DNA of 64,000 bases, taken from NCBI GenBank assembly GCA_963756185.1, contig CAVWMS010000002.1, positions 372,001 through 436,000 of the forward strand, in the 5' to 3' direction. The notes beneath the pieces were generated by a model that worked only from the letters and a program-made list of their open reading frames with translations, made no database searches and had not been told where the DNA came from. Shown one piece after another: positions 17,001-25,479 of the stretch. This stretch comes from DATAXI01 sp963756185 (GTDB lineage Bacteria; Verrucomicrobiota; Verrucomicrobiia; Chthoniobacterales; Chthoniobacteraceae). The position numbers were made by a program, and so were the translations under genes. Position 1 is the first letter of the stretch. Every line of letters begins with the position of its first letter.

Positions 17001-18223
17001 GGCGCGTTAAATTCTGCGGCGGACGTGCCCGTGGCATCGGCCGTGCCGGAGACATCCGCAATCCCCGCAATGGTTGTCACCGCGCCTCCGGGCGCGATCT
17101 TGCGGATGGTGTCGTTGCCTTTATCAGCCACGTAAACATTGCCGCTGTGATCAACCGCCACGGCTGCCGGGGAATTAAACAAGGCCGCAGTGCCGGTGGC
17201 ATTCACCGTGCCCGAAATACCGGGCGAGCCGGCGATCGTCGTTACCACGCCTCCGGGCGCGATCTTGCGGATGGTGTCGTTGCCTTCATCCGCGACGTAA
17301 ACATTCCCGCTTCCATCGACGGCGACGCCGCCAGGAGACGCGAACTGCGCACTGGTCCCTGTGCCGTTGCTTGTGCCGCTCACATCCGGCACGCCGGCCA
17401 GGGGCAGCACGATGCCGCCGGGCGCGATTTCGCGGACGGTATCGTTGGCCGTATCCGCGACGTAGGCGTTGCCGCTGCCGTCCACGGCGATGCCGCCCGG
17501 CTGGGTAAATTGCGCCGCGGCCCCGGTCGCGTTCACCGTGCCGGATACGCCCGGGGCGCCCGCGTAGTTCGACCAGTTGTAATTCCCGGCATAGAACTCC
17601 GCGCGGAAGAGCAAGCCCGAAGGGCCGCCCGTGTTCACAGCATTCACGTAGAGAACATTCGATCCCGTCTTGAGCAGCCCGGCCACGTTGGGAACAGTGA
17701 GCACGGACTCGCTGTTGTAAGTCCCCGCCTGGGTATTCGTTCCCGGCACCGCCGTGCCATTCAGGTATAGCTCGCTGTTCACGCTGTCGCCAAGTTGGTT
17801 ATCGACGCAGTAGTGCAACACCAGCGTGACCACCGGCGGCACCGAAGGCATGTTGAACTTCACGGCGTAAAGCGCCGTCGGGCTGTCCGATCCATCGTAC
17901 TCATCGAAGAGCGGAAGCGGAGCCACCCATTGCGACACGGTGTCGCCGTCCATTTGTTGCGTCCACGGACTAACCGGATAAACGATCCAGGGGGCCGATC
18001 CGCTGCTGGCGGCCGCAAAGTCGGCCGCGGTAAATTTGTATGGGAACGGGCCGTTCCAGTTCGGCCCGGGCTCATAAGTGATCTGGCTGTCGGTCCCGTC
18101 CAGAGCCCCATTGCCACTGCGCACCACAACAAGGGGCGAAGCGTCGGCGAATGCGACCCGTGCGACGACGGAGAAGAAAAGGACCAGAATGATACCGCGA
18201 CGGAAGAGAGGATAAGTATTCAA
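14021..18223 (-). CDS. Giant secreted protein with NHL propeller and Ig/FN3-like domains
   Basis: A protein of about 1400 residues. The signal peptide is FRRGIILVLFFSVVARVAFA. I favour a TTG start at 18223, since the nearest ATG (18298) would add a long polar leader; frames starting further upstream overlap the helicase gene and are artefacts. In order it has a beta-sandwich region with a carbohydrate-binding look (~1-210) and six NHL repeats (~220-550) of the form AVDGSGNVYVADxGNDTIRKIAPGG that form a beta-propeller. Ig-like repeats (VTLSYQDQYGDPVESASSTN), an FN3-like domain, a cadherin/Big-like domain and beta-rich modules including GGSGYETAPTFAITGG follow. There is no PEP-CTERM tail. It is probably an adhesin or exoprotein. 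It is divergent from the defence operon. Confidence 0.8.
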   Translation of the reverse strand: MNTYPLFRRGIILVLFFSVVARVAFADASPLVVVRSGNGALDGTDSQITYEPGPNWNGPFPYKFTAADFAAASSGSAPWIVYPVSPWTQQMDGDTVSQWVAPLPLFDEYDGSDSPTALYAVKFNMPSVPPVVTLVLHYCVDNQLGDSVNSELYLNGTAVPGTNTQAGTYNSESVLTVPNVAGLLKTGSNVLYVNAVNTGGPSGLLFRAEFYAGNYNWSNYAGAPGVSGTVNATGAAAQFTQPGGIAVDGSGNAYVADTANDTVREIAPGGIVLPLAGVPDVSGTSNGTGTSAQFASPGGVAVDGSGNVYVADEGNDTIRKIAPGGVVTTIAGSPGISGTVNATGTAALFNSPAAVAVDHSGNVYVADKGNDTIRKIAPGGAVTTIAGIADVSGTADATGTSAAEFNAPSGIAVDEQENIYIADTGNHTIRKIPNGGLVTTIAGMPGIGGTSDGYQSAAQFSGPNGLSVDHNGDLFIADGPADTIREMTPDGTVATIGGTPQITGTVGGLGTAAQFDGPESIAVDFNGNLYVADTQNDRIATSAATSPPFALIAPESSSTENAPLVVSYSLPSQALSGSVKLTFSNGGTPTVVTLASAAQAAGPNTIDFDPTDPHDSPIVASVTGTTHNSGSTPYIPPGVYTVTLSYQDQYGDPVESASSTNVQIDNLAAPSLTLPAANSTICWPVDVLYSLPGRALANSVSLIFSGTGSPISYGINSNGANEGLTNFAFDPTNPGGSGDIVSSSTTPIPIGVYTVTLAYQDYAGDPAASVSNTNVYVAPVATMAATNVDSYSAQLNGVALSSYFGTGTSVEIESGTSTSYGASTAVLVSSSNSSSVSCYANITGLNRDTTYHFQIVMVNNGVTYYGGDQVFTTTHDDSPSVPSPLVYYVPMLTKPITLDVLSQATPGNPTDTLSITSVGAASEGTVTINGSGASVTYTPTRFTGNDNFNCVIGDNFGGSTSTTVEIQDPYIGYAGTYQGLVGGSEQGIITTTLGTGGIFTGSLKLGAGTYAFKGTLIPTGTATITIPRKGLPSLTLTLSLNANYPGSFNFSVSIPGTGVEQGSFNSKLIYSNSFPAPNAGTYTMSISPPGLGGTSQAIVTGTAVDGKITAIDVTNGGSGYETAPTFAITGGDGKEAKAVAVLSSGSIASVQVVKPGSGYTNPVTVTVSVPSGLPQGYGWATMKISNLGAVSIVGKLADGTRFTSGGWLNDQTYGSYNPSDYTEPYIQVYSALYGPKAPGYLTGVLYIYDQPGDDQFQTSNLTWYKPPQTTPQLYQNGFNISVNINGSVYAAPIHAYPLTLASGTGNAIVSLTDGVSGLNLENNVTLPPTPATASVFVSGSEDAIKITTDPATGVFTGKFTVPGTKDSAPISGVYFQQNNAGYGFFTGTNESGAVEITPGP
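16590..17560 (-). repeat. Six NHL-repeat units (about 165-170 bp each)
   Basis: Within the giant secreted gene, six tandem coding units of about 56 codons each repeat the pattern SGTxxATGTAAxF-xxPxGIAVDGSGNVYVADxxNDTIRKI-PGGxVTTIAG. Two neighbouring units (around 17080-17120 and 17245-17285) share long near-identical DNA stretches, indicating recent duplication or gene conversion. Confidence 0.8.
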
Positions 18224-18373
18224 GAGTGGGAGAGTTCTCCGAGCGTTCTCAGCACGCTCAGTGCCGCGCGGCAAAGTAATCTCTCGTCGACCACCCATTC
18301 CTGTGTCTGTTTGATTGATTCCCGTCGCCGAGAGCATATGCTCCGGCTCTGCAGCGACGGCATCCCACAATCC

Positions 18374-21300
18374 ATGACGCAGGTACCCCCATCGACCACC
18401 GGACAATCCGGCATCCGCGACAACCATGGCCGCGGCAAAGTCGGTGAATTCCTGCGGGAAAACATTCAGCCCGACGCCAATCTCAGCTTCGTCTCTGCCT
18501 ATTTCACCATATACGCCTACGAGGCTCTCCGGGACACCCTTGACCAGATCGGGCATCTCCGCTTTCTTTTCGGCGAGCCCAGCTTCATACAATCCCTGGA
18601 CCCGGAAAAGACCCAGCGGAAGGCGTTCGGAATTGCCGACGACAAACTCGAACTGAAGAACCGCCTCGAGCAAAGGCGCGTCGCGCGGGAATGCGCGGAA
18701 TGGATTTCGAAGAAGGTGGACATTCGATCCATCACGCAAGCCGGCTTCCTCCACGGCAAGCTGTACCACATCGACAACGGAGGGATAGAGCAATCCCTGC
18801 TCGGCAGTTCCAATTTCACCGTTCGAGGCCTCGGACTGGCCGCTGTCGGCAACAACATCGAACTCAATCTTGAAGTCGATAGCACACGAGACCGGCGCGA
18901 TCTTAAGGCATGGTTCGACGAACTCTGGCTGAACAATAGTCTCACTCAGCCGGTAAAGGATCAGGTCCTCAGCTACCTCGAGCAGCTTTACCAAAACCAC
19001 TCGCCGGAGTTCATCTACTACAAAACCCTCTTTCACCTCTTCGAACGCTTCCTCGGCGACACGGGCAAAACAGCGGAGGAACTCGGCAAAACGACGCTCT
19101 TCGAGTCCGGCATTTGGCGCGCCCTCTTCCAGTTCCAGCAGGATGGCGTCAAAGGAGCCATCAATAAAGTCCTCAAGCACAACGGCTGCATCCTGGCGGA
19201 TAGCGTCGGCCTCGGTAAGACTTTCGAAGCGCTCGCAGTCATCAAATACTTCGAGCTGCGGAACGAGCGCGTGCTCGTCCTCTGCCCGAAGAAACTCCGC
19301 GAGAACTGGACGGTCTATAAGCTCAATGACCAATTGAATCCGTTCGGCGACGACCGCTTTCGCTACGATGTACTCTCGCACACCGATCTCAGCCGGGATA
19401 CAGGCAAAACCGGCGACATCGATCTCGGCACCATCAATTGGGGCAACTACGACCTCATCGTCATCGATGAGTCCCACAATTTCCGCAACAACAGCCCCGG
19501 CAAGCGCGACGAGGAGGGAAATCTCATCCGCAAGAGCAGATACGAGCGCATGATGGACGACATCGTCAAGGCCGGCGTCAAAACCAAGGTGCTCCTTCTC
19601 TCCGCCACACCGGTCAACAACAACCTCAAAGACCTCCGAAATCAAATCTACTTCCTCACAGAAGGCAGCGATGCCGCGTTCAAGGAGAGTATCGGCATTG
19701 CCAATCTCAAGGAGACGCTCCGGGCAGCCCAGGCGAATTTTACCCATTGGGCAAAACAGAATCCGTCGAAGCGCAAACTCCGCGACTTGCTTGAACGCCT
19801 CGGCTCCGATTTCTTCAAGCTCCTGGACGAACTGACCATCGCCCGTTCGCGCAAACACATCCAGAAATACTACGCCGCGACCATCCAGGAGTTGGGTGGA
19901 TTTCCGAAACGCGAGAAACCGGTCACCTGCACCCCGGACATCGATCTCCAGGGGCGATTCCTTTCCTACGACCGGCTCAATCGGGAAATTAGCGGCTACA
20001 AACTCTCCCTCTTCAATCCATCGCGCTTTGTCCGGGACAGATACAAGCCCCTTTACCAGACTTCCGAGCGCGATCCGTTTTCGCAGGCAGATCGCGAGAA
20101 TTACCTCATCGGTATGATGAAGGTGAATTTCCTGAAACGCCTCGAAAGTTCCGTCGAGTCCTTCCAGATCACGATGGAGAACACCATCCGAAAAATCGAA
20201 GCCCTGGAGCAGAGAATTAGAAACTTCAAGGCCGACCCGGCACAGAATCCTGACTCCGACGATCTCGAACTGGACCTCGGCGAAACCGGCGACGACGAGG
20301 ACCAAGAGGCAGGGCAATTGGTGGTCGGGAAACTCAAATACCGCCTCGAACACCTGCGCCTTGATGACTGGTTGGTGGAACTCGACAAGGATAAGGAGCA
20401 GCTCACGATCTTGCTCAACGCGGCCGAGGCCGTCACCCCGGCTCGTGATGCGAAGCTCGCGGAGCTGAAGGCTCTGATCGAGAAGAAAGTCCGGCACCCA
20501 ACTGTGAATAAAGACGGGAAGCCAAATCCGAAGGTCCTCGTCTTCACCGCCTTTGCGGACACCGCCGTGTATCTTTTTGAGCAACTTGCGGACTGGGCCG
20601 AAGCGAACCTCGGCATCCGCGCCGCGCTCGTTACCGGCAGCGGCGATAACCGTACAACTTTCCATCCCGGTGGCTACGCCCAGGCCACTGAGTTCAATCA
20701 CATCCTCACCAATTTTTCTCCGTTTGCTAAAAACCGCGCGAAGATGCCGTCAATGCCCCAAACCGGCGGAATTGATCTTCTTATCGCCACCGACTGCATC
20801 AGCGAGGGCCAGAACCTTCAGGATTGCGACTACCTCGTCAATTATGACATCCACTGGAATCCCGTCCGAATCATTCAGCGATTCGGACGCATCGATCGGC
20901 TCAAGAGCCGCAATCACTCCGTCCAGCTCGTTAATTTCTGGCCGACCGACGATCTTAACAACTACATCAACCTCAAGCACCGGGTGGAGGCCCGCATGGC
21001 CCTCGTGGACATCGCCGCCACCTCCGAGGACAACGTACTCAAGACCGACGACCTTGAGGAGTTGATCCAGGACGATCTCAAATACCGCGACAAACAGCTC
21101 CTCCGTTTGAAGGACGAAGTCCTCGATATGGACGAACTCAACGAGGATGGCATCTCGCTCTCCGAGTTCACTCTCGATGATTTCCGTATTGATCTTCTGA
21201 AGTACCTCGAAGCCAACCGAGCCGCTCTGGAAGCCGCTCCCTTCGGCCTCTACACCGTCGTCCCACCAGATCCCGAGTTTCGCATCATCGCCCCCGGCGT

Positions 21301-21703
21301 CATCTTCTGCCTGAAACAGGCCGGCAGGACAGAAGGCAGCGAGACGATTAATCCCCTACAGCCCTACTTCCTCGTCTATATCCGCAACGATGGAAATGTC
21401 CGGTTCACCTTCGCCCAACCGAAGCAGACTCTCGACATCTTCCGCATCCTCTGCGCCGGCAAGAGCACTCCGCACGAAGCGCTCTGTACCCTCTTCGATC
21501 ACGAAACCAGCCATGGCTGTGACATGGCCGTCTATTCGGAGCTGCTGCAAAAGGCGCTCGCTTCCGTCGTGCACACCTTCACCCGGCGCGCCGTTGGCCA
21601 ACTCCTGCTCAGCCGGAATGCCGTATTACCAACGCATCACGAACAAGCCACCGAAGATTCCGAGTTTGAACTGGTCACGTGGCTCGTCATCAAAGGCCCA
21701 TGA
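18374..21703 (+). CDS. SNF2-type helicase with N-terminal phospholipase-D domain (HmaA-like)
   Basis: The 1109-residue protein starts at ATG 18374. The N-terminal domain is a PLD-fold nuclease with a canonical HKD motif, H127-x-K129-x4-D134, followed by GSSN at 144-147. A superfamily-2 helicase follows. It has Walker A ADSVGLGKT at 275-283, DESH at 365-368, motif III SATPVNNN near 410, motif V/VI ATDCISEGQNLQDCDYL and QRFGRIDRLKS. A long C-terminal extension completes it. Such enzymes translocate on dsDNA, and the PLD domain may cut it. The stop overlaps the methylase start (ATGA, 21700-21703). The domain set and the neighbours match the putative helicase-methylase-ATPase defence type. Confidence 0.93.
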   Translation: MTQVPPSTTGQSGIRDNHGRGKVGEFLRENIQPDANLSFVSAYFTIYAYEALRDTLDQIGHLRFLFGEPSFIQSLDPEKTQRKAFGIADDKLELKNRLEQRRVARECAEWISKKVDIRSITQAGFLHGKLYHIDNGGIEQSLLGSSNFTVRGLGLAAVGNNIELNLEVDSTRDRRDLKAWFDELWLNNSLTQPVKDQVLSYLEQLYQNHSPEFIYYKTLFHLFERFLGDTGKTAEELGKTTLFESGIWRALFQFQQDGVKGAINKVLKHNGCILADSVGLGKTFEALAVIKYFELRNERVLVLCPKKLRENWTVYKLNDQLNPFGDDRFRYDVLSHTDLSRDTGKTGDIDLGTINWGNYDLIVIDESHNFRNNSPGKRDEEGNLIRKSRYERMMDDIVKAGVKTKVLLLSATPVNNNLKDLRNQIYFLTEGSDAAFKESIGIANLKETLRAAQANFTHWAKQNPSKRKLRDLLERLGSDFFKLLDELTIARSRKHIQKYYAATIQELGGFPKREKPVTCTPDIDLQGRFLSYDRLNREISGYKLSLFNPSRFVRDRYKPLYQTSERDPFSQADRENYLIGMMKVNFLKRLESSVESFQITMENTIRKIEALEQRIRNFKADPAQNPDSDDLELDLGETGDDEDQEAGQLVVGKLKYRLEHLRLDDWLVELDKDKEQLTILLNAAEAVTPARDAKLAELKALIEKKVRHPTVNKDGKPNPKVLVFTAFADTAVYLFEQLADWAEANLGIRAALVTGSGDNRTTFHPGGYAQATEFNHILTNFSPFAKNRAKMPSMPQTGGIDLLIATDCISEGQNLQDCDYLVNYDIHWNPVRIIQRFGRIDRLKSRNHSVQLVNFWPTDDLNNYINLKHRVEARMALVDIAATSEDNVLKTDDLEELIQDDLKYRDKQLLRLKDEVLDMDELNEDGISLSEFTLDDFRIDLLKYLEANRAALEAAPFGLYTVVPPDPEFRIIAPGVIFCLKQAGRTEGSETINPLQPYFLVYIRNDGNVRFTFAQPKQTLDIFRILCAGKSTPHEALCTLFDHETSHGCDMAVYSELLQKALASVVHTFTRRAVGQLLLSRNAVLPTHHEQATEDSEFELVTWLVIKGP

Positions 21704-24700
21704 CTGACGAAGCGCTGAAACGCGAGATACAATCCCGGCTTGCCGCCTTCGCGGCCAATCCATTGCGCGATTCCGCCACCGCATTTTGGGCAACACTCGG
21801 ATACCAGAGCGGACGAACCATCGCTCTGAGAGGGAAAACTGATTTTCGCCAGCAGTTCGACCGCAACGGACGGCTGGACGAAAAACTCGCTCACTGGCCA
21901 CAGTGGAAAGAGGTCGAGTTCCTTTTTCAGCTTAACGACGACGACATCAATGCTGCTAATTCCACGCTTTCGCTCTTCGAGTCTGCCAACCGCGTGGACA
22001 ACCAAGAAATCCGGTCCTATGTCTTCTTTGCCATACGGCTCTCCGGCGACCGTTACACCCGCACACAATTATCCGGCATAACCCGCGCGCTCAATCGCCT
22101 ACTGGCTATGCCTGCGCTCGTGCTTTTCCGGCACGGCGAAATGCTCACCCTGGCAACGATCAACCGCCGCCTGCACAAGCGCGATGAATCGCGCGACGTA
22201 CTGGAGCGCGTCACACTCATTAAGGATATTTCGGTTACGGCACCGCATCGCGCGCATATCGAAATTCTAGCGGACCTCTCTTTCTCCGCCCTGTCCGAGG
22301 CCCAGCCGGGCAACGAGGAAATAACCAATTTCGTGACCTTGCATCGCGCGTGGCAGAAGACCCTCGACATCCAGACGCTGAACAAGCGCTTCTTTATCGA
22401 AGTCCGTAACTGGTTCTACTGGGCGCGCCTCTATGCCCGCTTCCCGGCCGGCGCAAAGAAAGACTCCGACGGCCGGGACTCGGAGGCTCTCATTCGGCTG
22501 CTCACCCGCATTATTTTTTGCTGGTTTTTACGCGAAAAGGGCTTACTCACGGATGACCTCTTCGCCCCTCACAAAGTGGAGAATCTCCTAGGAGACTGGC
22601 ACTTGGCCGATACCGTGCATGACCAATCCGGGCGCTATTACAAGGCCATCCTGCAAAACCTCTTCTTCGCCACACTCGCCACTCCCATCGCGGAGCGACA
22701 GTTCCGTACTGCTCGAAATTACAAGGGCGTCAACAAGCACTACGGCGACCAGCGTTTCTTCCGCTACGTCGGTCTTTTCATTGAGAAAGCGCCTGTCGAG
22801 GAACTTTATAAGAACGTTCCGTTCCTCAACGGCGGCCTCTTCGAGAACCTCGATGATTTTCCTAGCGAGGACAACGGTCTTAAGGAGGAGGTTCGCGTGG
22901 ACGGATTCTCCGATACCGCCAGTAAGCAACCCCTCATCCCTGACTTCCTCTTCTTCGGCGACGAACGCCCGGTCCCGGAAATCTCTGAATTACTTGGTGA
23001 GTCGTCCGCACCCAAAGCGCGCGGCCTCATACGCATCTTTCGCGACTACAAATTCACCATCGAAGAAAACACCCCGTTGGAACAGGATATCGCTCTCGAC
23101 CCCGAGTTGCTGGGCCGCACCTTCGAGAATCTCCTCGCCGCGGTGAACCCAGAGACCGGCACAGTCGCCCGCAAGTCCACTGGCTCCTTCTATACCCCGC
23201 GAGAGATTGTTCACTACATGGTCGAGGAAGCCTTGGTGCGCTACCTTCTCGGCGCGATGGCCCCGAGCGGCGCGTCCGCCGACCTGGAGAAGAAAGTCCG
23301 CGAACTGGTCTCGGAGGAAAAACCATCGCATCACCTTGACCAGGAAGCTGAGCGAATCGTCGGCCTTATAGGCCAACTCCGCATCCTGGACCCAGCCTGC
23401 GGTTCCGGCGCTTTCCCGATGGGCCTGCTCCAGCTACTCGTTCACGTTCTGCGCAAACTCGACGAGGATAACAAGATTTGGGAAGCGACCAAGCTCGCCT
23501 CGCTGCCCCCAGAGATGCGGAAGCGCGCAAAGGAGGTCTTTCGTGAAGAGACTTGGGACTACACCCGCAAGCTCGAACTTATCAAAGACTGCATCCATGG
23601 CGTGGACATCCAGCCCACCGCCATCCAAATCGCGAAACTTCGGTTTTTCCTCTCGCTCGTCATTGAACAGACAGACCCCAATGCCGTCCGTCCGCTACCG
23701 AACCTCGAAACCAAATTCGTCTGCGCCAACGCCCTCCTCGATCTGTCGCGCCCGCCAGACTGGGAACTTTTCCAACAACAGATCGTACCAAAGGAGCGCG
23801 GCCTTCTCGACATTCGTGCCCGCTACTTCTTCGCGCAAACCAAGGGGGAAAAGGACGCCTGCAAGACGGAGGATCGCCGTCTTCGGAAAGAGCTAAGCGA
23901 CTTCATTAAAGACGCGTTCCGCGATGCCGCGCATCACCTGGCCTCATCCGTTGCCGCGTGGAACCCATATCGTAGCGATCACCGTGCCGATTACTTCGAC
24001 CCCGAGTCCATGTTCGGCGTACGCGACGGCTTCGACATCACCATCGGCAATCCGCCCTACGTCCGCGCCGATGAGCAGAGCGAATGGAATCGGTATCAGC
24101 GCGAGCAAATTCTGGCGAGCGCGCAATACGAAACGCTCTGGGAAAAGTGGGACCTCTACGTCCCCTTTATCGAGCGCAGTTACAAGCTCCTTCGTGCCGG
24201 CGGTGTTAGCACCCTTATCGTGTCCGACGCATTCTGCCGCTCAAAATATGCGTTGAAACCGCAGAATTGGTATCTCAAACGCGCTCGCATCCTCCGCCTG
24301 GACTTCTGCGGCGAGATCAAAATCTTTGATGCCGCCGTTCACAATATTATCTATTTCTTTCAGCGCGCCGACGGCGCGCGATGGAAGCCCGAGCGCCGTA
24401 TTCACCGCGAAATCTTCGGTAACGTTACCCTACTCTCCACTGATATTCAGGAGAACCTGACAAATCGAATGTTCTACCCCGACGATCAATCCACGTCGGC
24501 ATTTACAACGCCAACTTTGCCTATTGGCCAAACGTGTTACGTCAGCTACGGGTGCCGTCCTAACAGCGATGAACGGAAGGCGAAGGGACTTTTTGTAGCC
24601 GCAGATTTGATATCACCAAGAAGGGACGCTGCGCATCCCAAGCCATACATTGAGGCGAAGGAGGCCAAGGGATGGATTCTATGGCCCAGCAATTGGCTTG

Positions 24701-25479
24701 AGTGGGGCACAGAGCGTTCACCTAGCCTGCTTGCACGTCCGACTTTCGAGGAACTATTTGAAGTTCCTGAAAAGCTTGTCGCGGCCCGCGTCGCCGGCGG
24801 AGATAACCGGGCCTACTATGATGACGGCCAGGTATTTCACAATCATACGCTTATATCATTCGTTCCGTGGTATTCGCTACACGGAGTCCGCAACAACTCC
24901 CTGAAGAAAACGGCCCGTTACCGAGGCGAGCAACCACGTCCAGGGTCACCAAAGCGCGAAGAACTGGAAGCCACCAGCCGACGCTTCAACGTGAAATATC
25001 TTCTTGGAATGATGAACTCGGCGAAGGCCGGAGATTTACTTCGTGCAAATCGTCGCAGCAACACCGACCTCTACCCGGACGACTGGAAAAAACTGCCCAT
25101 TCCTGACGTGCCGCCGGAGCAACAGCAGCCGGTGGTGCAAGTAGTGGACCTAATTCTCGCACTCCATCGCTATTTCCACGCACACCCGAACGCCCATACC
25201 GCGCGCTATACCGTGCTGATCGAGTTTCTCGAAAACCTGAACGACGCCCTCGCTCGCGAACTCTACTTCCCGCACGAGCTCCACACCAGCAATCTGTATA
25301 TCGGTCGCCTCGTGTTTGACAGCCCCCTGCCGAAAGTTGACGCTGTGAAGGATGCCAAGCACTTAGAGCAAATCCGCAAATCGCTGGAAGATGCCTCCGA
25401 CATAAACGCCCCTCTGCGCGCCGCTCTCTTTGACCTCGGCTCGCTGGCGATGACCGAGCAAGCCGCCGCTAATGTATGA
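21700..25479 (+). CDS. Class-I N6-adenine DNA methyltransferase, Eco57I/BREX PglX-like (HmaB-like)
   Basis: The 1259-residue protein begins at ATG 21700, overlapping the helicase stop. The SAM-binding motif I is DPACGSGAF (from D564) and the catalytic motif IV is NPPY at 784-787, so it should methylate adenine N6. The ~500-residue N-terminal region is helical and contains WLREKGL- and ENL-type motifs common in large type IIG/PglX methylases. The ~300-residue C-terminal part resembles a target-recognition domain (WYLKRARILRLDFCGEIKIF onward). I see no PD-(D/E)xK motif that would make it a fused restriction enzyme. The methylase probably marks self DNA so that the helicase/PLD partner attacks only unmodified DNA. 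Its stop overlaps the next start (ATGA, 25476-25479). Confidence 0.92.
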   Translation: MTDEALKREIQSRLAAFAANPLRDSATAFWATLGYQSGRTIALRGKTDFRQQFDRNGRLDEKLAHWPQWKEVEFLFQLNDDDINAANSTLSLFESANRVDNQEIRSYVFFAIRLSGDRYTRTQLSGITRALNRLLAMPALVLFRHGEMLTLATINRRLHKRDESRDVLERVTLIKDISVTAPHRAHIEILADLSFSALSEAQPGNEEITNFVTLHRAWQKTLDIQTLNKRFFIEVRNWFYWARLYARFPAGAKKDSDGRDSEALIRLLTRIIFCWFLREKGLLTDDLFAPHKVENLLGDWHLADTVHDQSGRYYKAILQNLFFATLATPIAERQFRTARNYKGVNKHYGDQRFFRYVGLFIEKAPVEELYKNVPFLNGGLFENLDDFPSEDNGLKEEVRVDGFSDTASKQPLIPDFLFFGDERPVPEISELLGESSAPKARGLIRIFRDYKFTIEENTPLEQDIALDPELLGRTFENLLAAVNPETGTVARKSTGSFYTPREIVHYMVEEALVRYLLGAMAPSGASADLEKKVRELVSEEKPSHHLDQEAERIVGLIGQLRILDPACGSGAFPMGLLQLLVHVLRKLDEDNKIWEATKLASLPPEMRKRAKEVFREETWDYTRKLELIKDCIHGVDIQPTAIQIAKLRFFLSLVIEQTDPNAVRPLPNLETKFVCANALLDLSRPPDWELFQQQIVPKERGLLDIRARYFFAQTKGEKDACKTEDRRLRKELSDFIKDAFRDAAHHLASSVAAWNPYRSDHRADYFDPESMFGVRDGFDITIGNPPYVRADEQSEWNRYQREQILASAQYETLWEKWDLYVPFIERSYKLLRAGGVSTLIVSDAFCRSKYALKPQNWYLKRARILRLDFCGEIKIFDAAVHNIIYFFQRADGARWKPERRIHREIFGNVTLLSTDIQENLTNRMFYPDDQSTSAFTTPTLPIGQTCYVSYGCRPNSDERKAKGLFVAADLISPRRDAAHPKPYIEAKEAKGWILWPSNWLEWGTERSPSLLARPTFEELFEVPEKLVAARVAGGDNRAYYDDGQVFHNHTLISFVPWYSLHGVRNNSLKKTARYRGEQPRPGSPKREELEATSRRFNVKYLLGMMNSAKAGDLLRANRRSNTDLYPDDWKKLPIPDVPPEQQQPVVQVVDLILALHRYFHAHPNAHTARYTVLIEFLENLNDALARELYFPHELHTSNLYIGRLVFDSPLPKVDAVKDAKHLEQIRKSLEDASDINAPLRAALFDLGSLAMTEQAAANV

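Noticed and set aside
14021..20701. A single 2226-codon open frame on the minus strand
   Set aside because: The upstream ~800 codons are antisense to the helicase gene, which has strong helicase and PLD motifs. Only the signal-peptide start near 18223 or 18298 is credible.
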